Shown here: piece by piece, positions 26,359 through 36,174 of the stretch | Layout: each line of letters opens with the position of its first letter | Position numbering within the stretch: position 1 is the stretch's first letter | DNA from: Candidatus Manganitrophus morganii | GTDB lineage: Bacteria; Nitrospirota; Nitrospiria; SBBL01; Manganitrophaceae | Reading direction: 5' to 3' | NCBI GenBank assembly: GCA_021651055.1 | Contig: JAJHOH010000001.1 | Coordinates: 3,100,001 to 3,164,000 of the forward strand | Length of the DNA stretch: 64,000 bases | Program-made: the position numbers and the translations under genes | Notes under the pieces: model-generated | Database searches by the model: none | The model's input: the letters and a program-made list of their open reading frames with translations, nothing else | What the model was told of the DNA's origin: nothing

Positions 26359-26482
26359 CTCCTCCTCATATTTTATTTTGGGTTCGTATGATAGCCGATT
26401 CTATCAAAATGTAAAGTGAAAAGATAGGCGGCCTCCTCGGCGGCGGAGATATGCCGACGCGATATGTTTTTTTTCTGATCGA

Positions 26483-26511
26483 TTGAAAAAGTAAGACGAG
26501 CTTGTTAGGAT
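26483..26511 (+). promoter_or_regulatory. Probable promoter of the antiporter gene
   Basis: TTGAAA (26483-26488), a 17-base spacer and TAGGAT (26506-26511) lie about 30 bases before the coding start, with GGAGG near the ATG. Confidence 0.5.
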
Positions 26512-26541
26512 GTAATATCCATTCTTATTCGACGGAGGGCC

Positions 26542-28575
26542 ATGCGGGACATTATTCTTCTACAAGATTTAGCCGTTGTGATGATTGTGTCGGGTCTGGT
26601 GACGGTTTTCTTCCACCGGTTCCATCTTCCAGTGGTGCTCGGCTACATCCTTGCCGGCTTCATCATCAGTCCGCACACCCCTCCCTATCCGCTCATCAGC
26701 GATGAGGCCTCGATCGAGACGCTGGCACAGTTGGGAGTGATCTTTCTGATGTTCGCCCTCGGCCTCGACTTCAATCTTCGGAAACTCAAACAGGTGGGGA
26801 GCGCGGCGCTCAGCGCCGCGATATTGGAGATCCTCGTGATGGTCTGGCTCGGCTACGAGGTGGGGCAGCTTTTCGGCTGGGGAAAGATGGATTCCCTGTT
26901 TCTCGGCGCGATCCTTTCGATCTCCTCCACGACCATTATTTTGAAGGCGCTTGAAGAGCTCGGGAAAACCAAGGAGAAATTCGCCCAGATGATCTTCGGG
27001 ATCCTGATCGTCGAGGATATCCTCGCGATCATGATCATCGCGCTGCTTTCAACGGTCGCCGTGACCGGTTCACTGCAGTTGACGGAGGTGTTGCTGACGG
27101 CGGGGCAGTTGGCGATCTTTCTGGTGGTCGCGCTTGTCTTCGGTTTGCTGGCGGTGCCGCGGCTTCTCCGGTATGTCGCCCGATACAGGAGCAATGAGAT
27201 GCTCTTGGTCACCGTTCTCGGTCTTTGCTTCGGATTTTCATTGCTGGCGGTCAAGTTCGGCTATAGTATCGCGCTCGGCGCTTTTATGATCGGCGCCATC
27301 ATCGCCGAGGCGAGGGAGATCGGGAAAATCGAACATCTGGTCGCCCCGGTGCGAGATATGTTCAGCGCCGTCTTCTTCGTGGCGATCGGCATGCAGATCA
27401 ACCCGGCCCTCCTGGCGCAGTATACGACCCCGATTATCGTCATTACACTTGTCGTGGTGGCCGGGAAAATCGTGACCTGTACGGTCGGGACGCTGATTGC
27501 GGGACACGATCTTCGTACCTCGATGCGGGTCGGAATGGGTCTGGCGCAGATCGGGGAGTTCTCTTTCATCATCGCCTCGCTCGGCATTACGCTCAATGTC
27601 ACCAGCCAATTTCTCTATCCGATCGCGGTGACCGTCTCCGCGGCGACGACACTCCTGACCCCTTTTTTCATCCGAAGCGCAGACGGGTTTGTCAATTGGT
27701 TCGATCGAACCGCCCCCAGGACGCTGGTCGGCTCTTTGAGCCTCTACGCCGACTGGATCAAACGGCTCGGAAGCACCGCCGAACGAAGCCAGGCGAAGCG
27801 TCTTGCCCGGCGGCTGGCCTGGCAGATCGGTTTGAACATGGCCTTGATTACCGGCGCCTTTTTGGTGGCCGCCTACCTGGCCAAACGAATTGAAGCGCCC
27901 TGGCTTCCCGAGTGGATCGGAGGGGCCAAGGCGCTGGTCTGGTTGATCACCCTTCTGATCACCCTTGTTCCGCTCCTCGCCACCTTCCGAAAGTTTCAAT
28001 CGTTGGGTTTCCTTCTTGCCGAGATCAGCGTCCGCCGCAGCGGCGCAGGGGTCCGGGCTCCGGCGATCCGAACCACGATCGCCAATACCATTCTGTTTGG
28101 AGGAACCATTTTCCTGGCGCTCTGGATCCTTCTGATCAGCGCCACATTCCTCCCTCCCTGGCCGGTCCTCTTTGTCTCCCTGATTTTGATCGCCGCGGTC
28201 TCGTCATTGCTTTGGCGGAAACTCTCTCGAATCCACAATCTGGCCCAAGTCGCCCTGGATGAGGTCTGGTCCCCGTTGCCGCCCCATCCTTCGGAAGGTT
28301 TGTCTCTTCCGCTGCTGGCGAATTTGAAGGAGGTCGAGTTGGATACCCTCTCGATCCTGGAGCGATCCTCGGCCTCCGGAAAGCTGATCAGCGAGCTCCA
28401 GCTCCGGAGCAGAACGGGGGCGAGTATTATCGTGATCGAACGGAATGGAGATCGGATCATCAATCCCGATCCGAGCGAAGAGCTCCGGGCCGGCGATAAA
28501 CTCCTCCTTCTCGGGGATCATCGTCAGCTCGAGGAGGCGCGACGGATTCTGTTCGGCGCCAAGAGCGCTTCCTGA
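26542..28575 (+). CDS. CPA2-family cation/proton antiporter with RCK-C domain
   Basis: A 677-residue membrane protein. The first 390 residues form a 12-13 helix KefB/CPA2-type exchanger with typical segments such as LGYILAGFIISPHTP, ISSTTIILKALEEL, GILIVEDILAIMII and GMGLAQIGEFSFIIAS. About four more hydrophobic segments follow, and the C-terminus (about 595-670) is a TrkA-C/RCK-C domain ending AGDKLLLLGDHRQLEEAR. No TrkA-N Rossmann domain is present, unlike KefB/KefC. It probably exchanges K+ or Na+ for protons under control of a ligand bound by RCK-C. It is monocistronic. Confidence 0.87.
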   Translation: MRDIILLQDLAVVMIVSGLVTVFFHRFHLPVVLGYILAGFIISPHTPPYPLISDEASIETLAQLGVIFLMFALGLDFNLRKLKQVGSAALSAAILEILVMVWLGYEVGQLFGWGKMDSLFLGAILSISSTTIILKALEELGKTKEKFAQMIFGILIVEDILAIMIIALLSTVAVTGSLQLTEVLLTAGQLAIFLVVALVFGLLAVPRLLRYVARYRSNEMLLVTVLGLCFGFSLLAVKFGYSIALGAFMIGAIIAEAREIGKIEHLVAPVRDMFSAVFFVAIGMQINPALLAQYTTPIIVITLVVVAGKIVTCTVGTLIAGHDLRTSMRVGMGLAQIGEFSFIIASLGITLNVTSQFLYPIAVTVSAATTLLTPFFIRSADGFVNWFDRTAPRTLVGSLSLYADWIKRLGSTAERSQAKRLARRLAWQIGLNMALITGAFLVAAYLAKRIEAPWLPEWIGGAKALVWLITLLITLVPLLATFRKFQSLGFLLAEISVRRSGAGVRAPAIRTTIANTILFGGTIFLALWILLISATFLPPWPVLFVSLILIAAVSSLLWRKLSRIHNLAQVALDEVWSPLPPHPSEGLSLPLLANLKEVELDTLSILERSSASGKLISELQLRSRTGASIIVIERNGDRIINPDPSEELRAGDKLLLLGDHRQLEEARRILFGAKSAS

Positions 28576-28593
28576 AGAAATCGACCCGGAGAG

Positions 28594-28621
28594 TTGACTT
28601 TTCAAACAGATCCGCTATACT
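28594..28621 (+). promoter_or_regulatory. Promoter of argS-tgt
   Basis: TTGACT (28594-28599), a 16-base spacer and TATACT (28616-28621) lie about 110 bases upstream of argS. Confidence 0.5.
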
Positions 28622-28731
28622 CAAAAGCTTGTTTTTCCTTTTTTCTTCAGCGCTTCAAGTGAAGATCGCTCGCCGAGAATAAAAGGTCGGCCGCCTGTTC
28701 ACGGCGGCTTCATACATGCCGGGAAGAATCG

Positions 28732-30408
28732 ATGAAAGCCATATTAACGGGTCTCCTGACGGAGGTCATCGCGGAGGCCCGAAAGCAGGGGAAGCTCAAA
28801 CAGGGGAAGAGCGCCCAGATCATTTTGGAGGTCCCGAAGCGGGAGGGGCAGGGGGATTTTGCGACGACATTGGCCCTCTCTCTTTCAAAGGAAGAGGGTC
28901 GTCCGCCGCGGGAAATCGCTTCGGACTTAGTCGCCCTGCTCCAGGGACGCTCCCCGCTGATCGAAAAGATCGAAATCGCCGGCCCCGGTTATATCAATTT
29001 TTTCCTGAGCAAGGACCATTGGTATCAAAGCCTCCTCGACATCCGAGAGAAGAAAGGCCGATACGGTCAGACCTCGATCGGGGGGGGAAAGAAGGTCCAG
29101 ATAGAGTTCGTCAGCGCCAATCCGACCGGCCCGCTCCATGTCGCGCACGGCCGGGCGGCCGCATTGGGGGATGCATTGGCCCTTCTTCTCCAGGCGGTCG
29201 GTTACCAGGTGGACCGGGAATATTATATTAATGATGTCGGCAATCAGATGAATCTGTTGGGCCGATCGACTTATCTTCGTTACCGGGAGCTCTTCGGCGA
29301 AAAGGTGACCTTTCCGGACGAGAGTTACCGGGGTAGTTATATTATCGAGATCGCCGAGGAGATCAAGAAATCAGCCGGGGACCGGTATCTGACCGGTTCC
29401 GAGGAGGAGCACCTTTCTTTTTTCGTTCGGACGAGTTATCAGACGATCCTCGGATGGATCCGGCGGGACCTGGATCAATTCGGTGTTCGCTTCGATCGGT
29501 GGTTTCCCGAAGAAGATCTTTACCGGAACAAAGAGGTCGATGCCTCCCTTGAATTCCTGAAATCGGCGGGGGTTCTCTATGAGCAGGACGGCGCCCTTTG
29601 GGTCGCGACGACCCGCTTTGGGGATGATAAAGACCGGGTGGTGATGCGGAGCAATCGGCAGATGACCTATTTCGCATCCGACATCGCTTATCACCGGAAC
29701 AAATTCGAGCGGGGATATGATCGGCTGATCGACATCTGGGGAGCCGACCACCACGGCTACATCGCCCGGGTCAAAGCGGTCGCCGCCGCCATGGGCTATT
29801 CTCCCGATCGGCTTGATATCCTGATCCACCAATTGGTCAATCTCCTCCGCGAAGGAAAGCCGGTGGCGATGTCGAAGCGCTCCGGTGAGTTCGTGACGTT
29901 AAGAGAGGTGATGGATGAGGTGGGGGTCGATGCGACCCGGTTCTTTTTTTTGATGCGCCGATCCGATACGTCGCTCGATTTCGATCTCGATTTGGCCAAG
30001 AAGGCTTCTACCGAAAACCCGGTCTATTACGTTCAGTATGCGCACGCCCGCGTCTGCAGCATCCTCCGCGTGGCGACCGAACGGGGACTGAATGTGGAAG
30101 AGGAGATTCAAAATGCGAAATTGGCCGATCTGACGGTTTTGGATCTTCCGGAGGAGCAGGCGCTGATCAAACAGCTCTCCAATTATCCCGATCTGCTTCA
30201 ATCGGCCGCGGAGGTATTGGAGCCTCACCGATTGACCTTCTACCTTCAGGAGTTGGCGGGAATGCTCCATCGCTATTACTTCGATCATCGCGTGGTGACG
30301 GAGGATCTTCCCCGAACGCGCGCCCGGCTCGTCTTGATGGCGGCGGTCCAGATCGTCTTAAGGAATGCCCTGGCCATTTTAGGGGTGCGCGCGCCGGAGC
30401 GGATGTAA
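28732..30408 (+). CDS. argS: Arginyl-tRNA synthetase
   Basis: A 558-residue class Ia synthetase. The N-terminal Add-1 tRNA-binding domain is followed by the HIGH-type motif in SANPTGPLHVAHGRAAALGD near residue 130. A KMSKS-type motif, VAMSKRSGEFVTL, lies near residue 381. A C-terminal helical anticodon-binding domain ends with a LRNALAILGVRAPERM tail typical of ArgRS. The length matches the family. Its stop codon shares one base with the tgt start (TAATG), so the two are translated in tandem. Confidence 0.96.
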   Translation: MKAILTGLLTEVIAEARKQGKLKQGKSAQIILEVPKREGQGDFATTLALSLSKEEGRPPREIASDLVALLQGRSPLIEKIEIAGPGYINFFLSKDHWYQSLLDIREKKGRYGQTSIGGGKKVQIEFVSANPTGPLHVAHGRAAALGDALALLLQAVGYQVDREYYINDVGNQMNLLGRSTYLRYRELFGEKVTFPDESYRGSYIIEIAEEIKKSAGDRYLTGSEEEHLSFFVRTSYQTILGWIRRDLDQFGVRFDRWFPEEDLYRNKEVDASLEFLKSAGVLYEQDGALWVATTRFGDDKDRVVMRSNRQMTYFASDIAYHRNKFERGYDRLIDIWGADHHGYIARVKAVAAAMGYSPDRLDILIHQLVNLLREGKPVAMSKRSGEFVTLREVMDEVGVDATRFFFLMRRSDTSLDFDLDLAKKASTENPVYYVQYAHARVCSILRVATERGLNVEEEIQNAKLADLTVLDLPEEQALIKQLSNYPDLLQSAAEVLEPHRLTFYLQELAGMLHRYYFDHRVVTEDLPRTRARLVLMAAVQIVLRNALAILGVRAPERM

Positions 30409-31616
30409 TGGAGCGGATTGAAATCGATACGGCGACCGGGAAAAAAGAAGCACACGCGGGGGAGCACTTCCGGCTCCTTCACTCCACCAAGGAGACACCC
30501 GCGCGGCGGGGGGTGGTCCGGACCCTTCACGGCGAGATTCAGACCCCGGCCTTCATGCCGGTCGGAACGTTGGGAAGCGTCAAAGGAATGTCGCCCGAAG
30601 ATCTCGAACGGCTCGGCGCGCAGATCATCCTCGGCAATGCATACCATCTTTACCTTCGCCCGGGACACGAATTTATCGCGCGGCGCGGCGGACTTCACTC
30701 CTTCATCGGCTGGAACCGTCCGATCCTCACCGACAGCGGCGGCTATCAAATCTTCAGCCTGAATCTTCTGACGAAGGTGACCGACGAGGGGGTGACTTTC
30801 CAGTCTCATCTCGACGGCTCGCGCCATTTTATTACACCCGAAAAGGCGATCGAGATTGAGGAGGGATTGGGGGCCGACATCATCATGGCCTTCGATGAAT
30901 GCCTGCCCTATCCGTCCGACTACGCGAAGACGGTCGCCTCGCTCGAACGGACGCTCGACTGGGCCCGCCGCTGCAAAGCGGCGCATCGACGGGGTGACCA
31001 ATTCCTTTATGGCATCGTCCAGGGGGGCTTCCACGAGGATCTTCGGAAAAAAGGGGCCGAAGGTCTGCTGGAGATCGGATTTGACGGGATCGCCATCGGC
31101 GGCCTCTCGGTGGGAGAGCCGCAGGAGCAGATGCTCCATATTTTAGACGAAGTGGTTCCGCTGATTCCGGAGACGTTCCCCCGTTATTTGATGGGGGTTG
31201 GCACACCGGAAGATCTGGTGGAGGGGGTGATGCGGGGGGTCGATCTGTTCGACTGTGTTCTTCCGACGCGGCACGCGCGGACCGGATCGCTCTTTACCTC
31301 TCGCGGGGAAATTCATATTAAGAATGCGCGGTATACGGAAGATGACCGGCCGCTCGACGCCGATTGCGGCTGTTATACCTGCCGAAACTTTTCGCGGGCC
31401 TACTTGCGACATCTCTTCATGGCAAAAGAGCTCCTGGCAATTCGGTTGAATACCCTGCATAACCTGTATTATTATCTCACCCTCATGGAGGGTTTACGTC
31501 AGGCGATTGAGAAGAACACGCTGGGGAGTTTCCGAAACGAATTCTATCAGAAGCGAATCCGGAGATCGAAGGGGCGGAGTCGGAAGCCTGAGTGTTTTCA
31601 CCCCCCATTTTTTTAA
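30408..31616 (+). CDS. tgt: tRNA-guanine transglycosylase
   Basis: A 402-residue enzyme exchanging guanine-34 for the queuosine precursor preQ1 in Asp, Asn, His and Tyr tRNAs. Visible features: FMPVGTLGSVKGMSPED, LTDSGGYQIFSLN with the catalytic base Asp, IAIGGLSVGEP, LFDCVLPTRHARTG with the nucleophile region, and a zinc site CGCYTCRNFSRAYLRHLF. The N-terminal 20 residues and the C-terminal basic tail exceed the usual 375-residue length slightly. It is followed by yajC, a very common bacterial gene order. Confidence 0.96.
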   Translation: MERIEIDTATGKKEAHAGEHFRLLHSTKETPARRGVVRTLHGEIQTPAFMPVGTLGSVKGMSPEDLERLGAQIILGNAYHLYLRPGHEFIARRGGLHSFIGWNRPILTDSGGYQIFSLNLLTKVTDEGVTFQSHLDGSRHFITPEKAIEIEEGLGADIIMAFDECLPYPSDYAKTVASLERTLDWARRCKAAHRRGDQFLYGIVQGGFHEDLRKKGAEGLLEIGFDGIAIGGLSVGEPQEQMLHILDEVVPLIPETFPRYLMGVGTPEDLVEGVMRGVDLFDCVLPTRHARTGSLFTSRGEIHIKNARYTEDDRPLDADCGCYTCRNFSRAYLRHLFMAKELLAIRLNTLHNLYYYLTLMEGLRQAIEKNTLGSFRNEFYQKRIRRSKGRSRKPECFHPPFF

Positions 31617-31643
31617 TTCCGGATATACTACTAGGAGGTTGCG

Positions 31644-31994
31644 TTGCTGGAATGGTTTGAATCAACTGCATGGGCACAGGCGGGAGGAGCGCCGGCGGCG
31701 CCCGGAAATCCGATGCTCTCATTTATCCCGTTTATTTTAATTTTTGTTATTTTTTATTTTCTTTTGGTCATGCCTCAACAAAAGAAGATGAAAAAACGGA
31801 AGTCGATGATCGAGGCATTAAAAAAAGGGGACCGCGTGACGACCACGGGAGGGATCATCGGAACGGTGACCAATCTTTCCCCAGATGTCGTGACGATTCA
31901 GATTGCAGAGGGGGTACGGGTGAAAGTGGGACGAAATTACATTGAAGAGGTTCAAACCGCAGAGGCCGGAGGGGCCGAGGAGCGGGCGAAATGA
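31644..31994 (+). CDS. yajC: Preprotein translocase subunit YajC
   Basis: A 116-residue protein with one membrane helix (PFILIFVIFYFLLVMPQQKK, about residues 30-50) followed by a small cytoplasmic domain (GDRVTTTGGIIGTV, then VKVGRNYIEEV). The start is TTG preceded by a perfect AGGAGG 5 bases away. An Ala/Gly/Pro-rich N-terminal segment precedes the helix. It overlaps secD by four bases (ATGA). YajC joins SecD and SecF in the SecDF-YajC complex that helps protein export. Confidence 0.93.
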   Translation: MLEWFESTAWAQAGGAPAAPGNPMLSFIPFILIFVIFYFLLVMPQQKKMKKRKSMIEALKKGDRVTTTGGIIGTVTNLSPDVVTIQIAEGVRVKVGRNYIEEVQTAEAGGAEERAK

Positions 31995-33625
31995 AGAAAG
32001 GAATCCGAGGACGTTTGGTTTTCATTCTGCTCACGGTCTTTGTCTCGATCGTTTTCTTCCTTCCGTCGACCCCGCTCTACTCGAAGCTTCCCTCCTGGTG
32101 GGGCCGGTTTTTCCCGGACAAGGGGATTACCCTTGGGCTCGATCTCCAAGGGGGGATGCATTTGGTGATGGAGGTCGAAGGGGAAAAAGCGGTCGACAAC
32201 ACGGTGGAGCGAACCACCGAGAGCCTCAAGAGATCATTGGAGGAGAAGAATCTGGCCGCGCAATCGATCCGAAGGGAAGGAAGGGATATCCTTCTCTCCT
32301 TTGCTCCGGAAAACAAAGAGGCGATTTCTAAAATCCTCGATGAAGACTATCCCAACCTGGCGACGAAGCAATCAGGCTCGGGGGAGATGGTTCTCACGCT
32401 TCGGGAATCGGAGGTCAACCGAATTCTGGAGTCGGCCACCTCCCAGGCGTTGGAGACGATCCGGAACCGGATTGACCAATTCGGCGTGACCGAACCGCTG
32501 ATTCAGAAGCAAGGGGCCAACGAGCTCCTGGTCCAGCTTCCGGGGGTGAAGGAGCCGCAGCGGGCGATCGAATTGATCGGGCGGACGGCCCAGCTCGAGT
32601 TCAAGCTGGTCGATGATCAGGTCCCGATCGCGCGACAATTTCCGTTCGAGATCGAGGCGGACCAGGAAGAGGCCTTTGTTCAGGAGTATCAAGCCCAAAT
32701 TCCTCCGGACGACCAGATCCTCTTTGAACGGATGGAGAACGAAGAGACCGGCAAGGTCGTCAAACGCCCGTTTCTGGTCAAGCGCCAGGCGGCGCTGTCG
32801 GGAGATTTGTTGAGTGACGCCCGTGTGTCGATCGGGGAGTTCAATGCGCCGTATGTCGCCATCACCTTTGATCCGGTCGGCGCAAGGTTATTTGAGAAGG
32901 TGACGGAAGAGAACCGGCGCCGGCGCCTGGCGATCGTTCTCGACAACACGGTCTACTCCGCCCCGGTCATTGAGGAGCGGATCTCCGGCGGCCGGGCTCA
33001 GATCAGCGGCACGTTTACGATGGATCAGGCGAACGACCTATCGATCGTTCTCCGGGCCGGTGCGCTTCCGGCGCCGGTAAAAATCATCCAGAACGTGACC
33101 GTGGGACCCTCCCTGGGGCAAGATTCGGTCGAGAATGGATTAAAGGCGGGGATGATTGGGACCCTCCTGGTCGTCTCGTTCATGATTATTTATTATCGGG
33201 CCTCCGGTTTGTTGGCCGACCTGACGATGGTTCTCAATATTGTTTTGTTGCTGGGGGCGATGGCCGCTATGAATGCGACCCTGACCCTGCCGGGCATTGC
33301 CGGAATTATTTTGACGATCGGGATGTCGGTCGACTCGAACGTGTTGATCTTCGAGCGGATTCGGGATGAGCTTCGGGCGGGAAAACCGGTTCGGCTGGCG
33401 GTCGATGGGGGCTACCACAAGGCTTTCTCCTCCATTTTTGACTCCCATGTGACGACGCTGATTACGGCCTTTGTCCTCTTTCTCTTCGGGACGGGTCCGA
33501 TCAAGGGATTCGCCGTTTCGCTCTCGCTCGGTGTGATGATCAATCTCTTTACCTCTTTGATCGGGACCAAAGTGGTTTATGATTTTATCAACAGCCGGTG
33601 GAAGCTGCAGAAGCTGAGCATCTGA
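31991..33625 (+). CDS. secD: Protein translocase subunit SecD
   Basis: A 544-residue inner-membrane protein using the proton gradient to aid Sec export. An N-terminal helix is followed by the D1 motif GLDLQGGMHLVMEVE near residue 45 and a large periplasmic P1 domain. About six helices follow from residue 370, including the D4-type segment GIILTIGMSVDSNVLIFERI. The length is within the normal range. ATGA overlap with yajC shows coupling; secF follows after 43 bases. Confidence 0.95.
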   Translation: MKKGIRGRLVFILLTVFVSIVFFLPSTPLYSKLPSWWGRFFPDKGITLGLDLQGGMHLVMEVEGEKAVDNTVERTTESLKRSLEEKNLAAQSIRREGRDILLSFAPENKEAISKILDEDYPNLATKQSGSGEMVLTLRESEVNRILESATSQALETIRNRIDQFGVTEPLIQKQGANELLVQLPGVKEPQRAIELIGRTAQLEFKLVDDQVPIARQFPFEIEADQEEAFVQEYQAQIPPDDQILFERMENEETGKVVKRPFLVKRQAALSGDLLSDARVSIGEFNAPYVAITFDPVGARLFEKVTEENRRRRLAIVLDNTVYSAPVIEERISGGRAQISGTFTMDQANDLSIVLRAGALPAPVKIIQNVTVGPSLGQDSVENGLKAGMIGTLLVVSFMIIYYRASGLLADLTMVLNIVLLLGAMAAMNATLTLPGIAGIILTIGMSVDSNVLIFERIRDELRAGKPVRLAVDGGYHKAFSSIFDSHVTTLITAFVLFLFGTGPIKGFAVSLSLGVMINLFTSLIGTKVVYDFINSRWKLQKLSI

Positions 33626-33668
33626 CGCGGCCGTTCGTTCTTTTGTCCGCGGATGTATAAGGAGGTTT

Positions 33669-34592
33669 ATGTTTCAAGTATTTAAAAATACCAACATCGA
33701 TTTTATCGGAAAACGCCATCTTTTCTTCGCCCTTTCAGGGGTGCTGGTCGCGTTGGGTCTCGTGGCCCTGGTGCGAATCTCTCAGGGAGAGGCGAATCTC
33801 GGAATCGATTTTGCCGGGGGGGCCGCCATCCAACTCAGATTCGAACAGCCGATCCAGATCGAGGAGGCCAGAGCCGCCCTGGAAGAAGGGGGGGTGAAAG
33901 GGGCCGAACTTCAAGAAGTCGTCGCGGAGAATAAGCTGCTGGTCCGCCTGAAGCAGGATATCGTCCAGAAAAATGTGGTGGAGCAGGTTCAGGAGGCGCT
34001 GAACAAAAAATTTTCAGGGAATCAATTTACGGTGGAGAGCAGCACCGAAATCGGGCCGACCATCGGAGAAAAACTTCGGAAAGATGCGTTGTTGGCGGTC
34101 ACGATCTCGATCATCGGAATCATTATTTATATCGCGTTCCGATTTGAATTCCGATTTGGGATTGCAGCGACCCTCGCGACCTTTCACGACGTCCTGGTCG
34201 TTCTGGGAATTCTCTTTCTCCTGAACAAGGAGATCACCCTCTTGATCGTCACCGCCCTCCTGACCATTGCCGGCTACTCTTTGAGCGACACGGTGGTCGT
34301 CTTTGACCGGATCCGGGAAAATCTCAGGCTGCAGAAGAAGGAATCGTTCCAGCAGATTGTCAACCGCTCCATCAATGAGGTCCTCTCCAGGACGTTCATC
34401 ACCGGCGTGACCACATTTTTGGTTCTCTTGGCGATCTTCTTCTTCGGCGGAGAGGTCATCCGTGATTTTGCTCTTGCGATGCTTTTTGGATTGATCGTCG
34501 GGACCTATTCCTCCTGGTTTATTGCAAGCCCGCTGCTTCTCTTGTGGGAAAAGAGAGCCAAGGTGTTGAAAAGAGCTTCTACACAGAGCTGA
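33669..34592 (+). CDS. secF: Protein translocase subunit SecF
   Basis: A 307-residue partner of SecD. An N-terminal helix is followed by GIDFAGGAAIQLRFE near residue 44, a small periplasmic domain and five helices with the family motifs IAATLATFHDVLVVLGI and AGYSLSDTVVVFDRIRENL. AAGGAGG lies 4-5 bases before the ATG. It is the end of the yajC-secDF set, with a DnaJ-domain gene 5 bases after its stop. Confidence 0.95.
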   Translation: MFQVFKNTNIDFIGKRHLFFALSGVLVALGLVALVRISQGEANLGIDFAGGAAIQLRFEQPIQIEEARAALEEGGVKGAELQEVVAENKLLVRLKQDIVQKNVVEQVQEALNKKFSGNQFTVESSTEIGPTIGEKLRKDALLAVTISIIGIIIYIAFRFEFRFGIAATLATFHDVLVVLGILFLLNKEITLLIVTALLTIAGYSLSDTVVVFDRIRENLRLQKKESFQQIVNRSINEVLSRTFITGVTTFLVLLAIFFFGGEVIRDFALAMLFGLIVGTYSSWFIASPLLLLWEKRAKVLKRASTQS

Positions 34593-34597
34593 GAACA

Positions 34598-36109
34598 ATG
34601 ACCGCAACCCCCATCCTTCCTTCCGGCCGGCTCCGGGACACCCGGTTGCCGGTCCTCCTGCAGCTTCTTCGAAGCGAGCTTAAAACCGGCGTTCTCACCC
34701 TCAAACGAAACGATTTGAACAAGTCGATCTTTCTCCAGGAGGGGGACATTATTTTTGCCTCTTCACTCTACTCCGATGATCGTTTGGGAGAGGTGCTCCT
34801 GAAGGCAGGGAAGATCAACTTTAGGCAGTACGAGATTTCCGTCGATCTGCTGAAGAAGACCGGCAAGCGGCAAGGAACCATTTTGGTTGAACAGGGTTTC
34901 ATTGCTCCGAAGGATCTCTTCGAAGGGGTGGTCTTTCAGGTAAGAGAGATTGTTTTGAGCCCTTTTACCTGGGTCGAGGGAGATTATGAATTTATAGAAG
35001 GACCGCTCCCTTCGGAGGAGGTGATCACGCTCCAGATCAGCACGGGGGATATTATTCTGGATGGGATTAAGCGGATCCAGGATTGGAACCGGTTGATCCG
35101 CGATCTCCCTCCGCTTAATAGTGTCCTACACCTTTCCAACGATCCCCGCTCTCTTTTTCAGAGTGTGAACCTCAGCGCGGCCGAGCGTGATCTCCTCCGT
35201 TTGATAAACGGGGAGCGGACTTTGCGTGACGTTCTTTCGGGATCAACGATGTCGTCGATGGATTGCGCCAGGGTGCTCTATTTTTTTATCACGGCGGGGA
35301 TTTTACAGCCGGCTCTCCAAGAAACGGAAGGGGCCGAAAAAGTCGATCGGCAGGACCATCATCAAGATCATCAAAAAGAAACGGAAGAGGTGCCTCCTGC
35401 CGTCGAAGAGGAAGTTCTAAAGCAAGCTTTTTTCGACGAGGAGAAAGAGGCGACCGTCCAAAAGATTCGTGAAGCTTACCTGCAGATGGAGAATCAGAAT
35501 TATTACGAAATATTAAAGGTGACCCCCTCGGCGGGTCGAGACGAGATTAAGAAGGCTTATTTTAGGTTGGCAAAGGAATACCATCCGGATCGTCACTTTG
35601 AAGCCGAAATGGGTCAGGTAAAAAAAGAACTGGAAAGCCTCTTCGTCCGGATCACCCAGGCCTACGACACGCTCTTGGTAGAAAAGAAGAGGAAGGTCTA
35701 CGATTCCGAGCTGGCAAGTGGAAAACAAAATCAGAAACAGGCGGAGCCGACACATCGGGATTTTTTTTCGCGTGGACAGGCCGCGCTCCAGAAAGGGGAT
35801 CTTCGGGACGCCTGTTACTTCTTTCAGGAAGCCATTGATAAGATGCCGGAAAGAATCGATAAAGCGATCTATTATTTGCGGTACGGCCAAGCAATGGCGC
35901 GCATTCCAGGCAAGCTGCGCGATGCAGCTGAAATTCTAAAAAAGGGGGTTGCCTTAGATCCCACCAGGACCGAATTCCATGTGGAGTTAGGTCTGATCTA
36001 CAGTAAGACCGGATTGACACAGAAGGCGGTCACTTCCTTCGCAGAAGCCCTCAAAAGAGATCCAAATAATAAAATCGCAAAAGCAGAAATCGAAAAACTC
36101 CACCCCTAG
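34598..36109 (+). CDS. DUF4388-type / J-domain / TPR protein
   Basis: About 503 residues; I start at the ATG at 34598, just after the secF stop, since the earlier in-frame ATG lies inside secF. The N-terminal 230 residues resemble DUF4388 (PATAN-like) modules: VLLQLLRSELKTGVLTLKR, ALFLEEGDIIFA-like sequence and VLLKAGKI. A linker rich in Glu and Gln leads to a J domain (YYEILKVTPSAGRDEIKKAY with the HPD in EYHPDRHFE, about residue 345). TPR repeats complete it (ALQKGDLRDACYFFQEAID; GLIYSKTGLTQKAVTSFAEA). The J domain should stimulate a DnaK-type chaperone; the role of the rest is unknown. Confidence 0.8.
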   Translation: MTATPILPSGRLRDTRLPVLLQLLRSELKTGVLTLKRNDLNKSIFLQEGDIIFASSLYSDDRLGEVLLKAGKINFRQYEISVDLLKKTGKRQGTILVEQGFIAPKDLFEGVVFQVREIVLSPFTWVEGDYEFIEGPLPSEEVITLQISTGDIILDGIKRIQDWNRLIRDLPPLNSVLHLSNDPRSLFQSVNLSAAERDLLRLINGERTLRDVLSGSTMSSMDCARVLYFFITAGILQPALQETEGAEKVDRQDHHQDHQKETEEVPPAVEEEVLKQAFFDEEKEATVQKIREAYLQMENQNYYEILKVTPSAGRDEIKKAYFRLAKEYHPDRHFEAEMGQVKKELESLFVRITQAYDTLLVEKKRKVYDSELASGKQNQKQAEPTHRDFFSRGQAALQKGDLRDACYFFQEAIDKMPERIDKAIYYLRYGQAMARIPGKLRDAAEILKKGVALDPTRTEFHVELGLIYSKTGLTQKAVTSFAEALKRDPNNKIAKAEIEKLHP

Positions 36110-36138
36110 ATTTTTCCAAATCGGCCGTGAATTTTCGG

Positions 36139-36167
36139 TTGACATGGGTAAAGTGCTGTGTTATGTT
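36139..36167 (+). promoter_or_regulatory. Promoter of the isc operon
   Basis: Consensus TTGACA (36139-36144), a 17-base spacer and TATGTT (36162-36167). Two IscR-type boxes begin 8 bases after the -10 element, so transcription would start inside the first box. Confidence 0.7.
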
Positions 36168-36174
36168 TATATCC

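Noticed and set aside
34544..34597. Earlier ATG for the DnaJ-domain protein
   Set aside because: It lies inside the secF coding region; the ATG at 34598 directly follows the secF stop.
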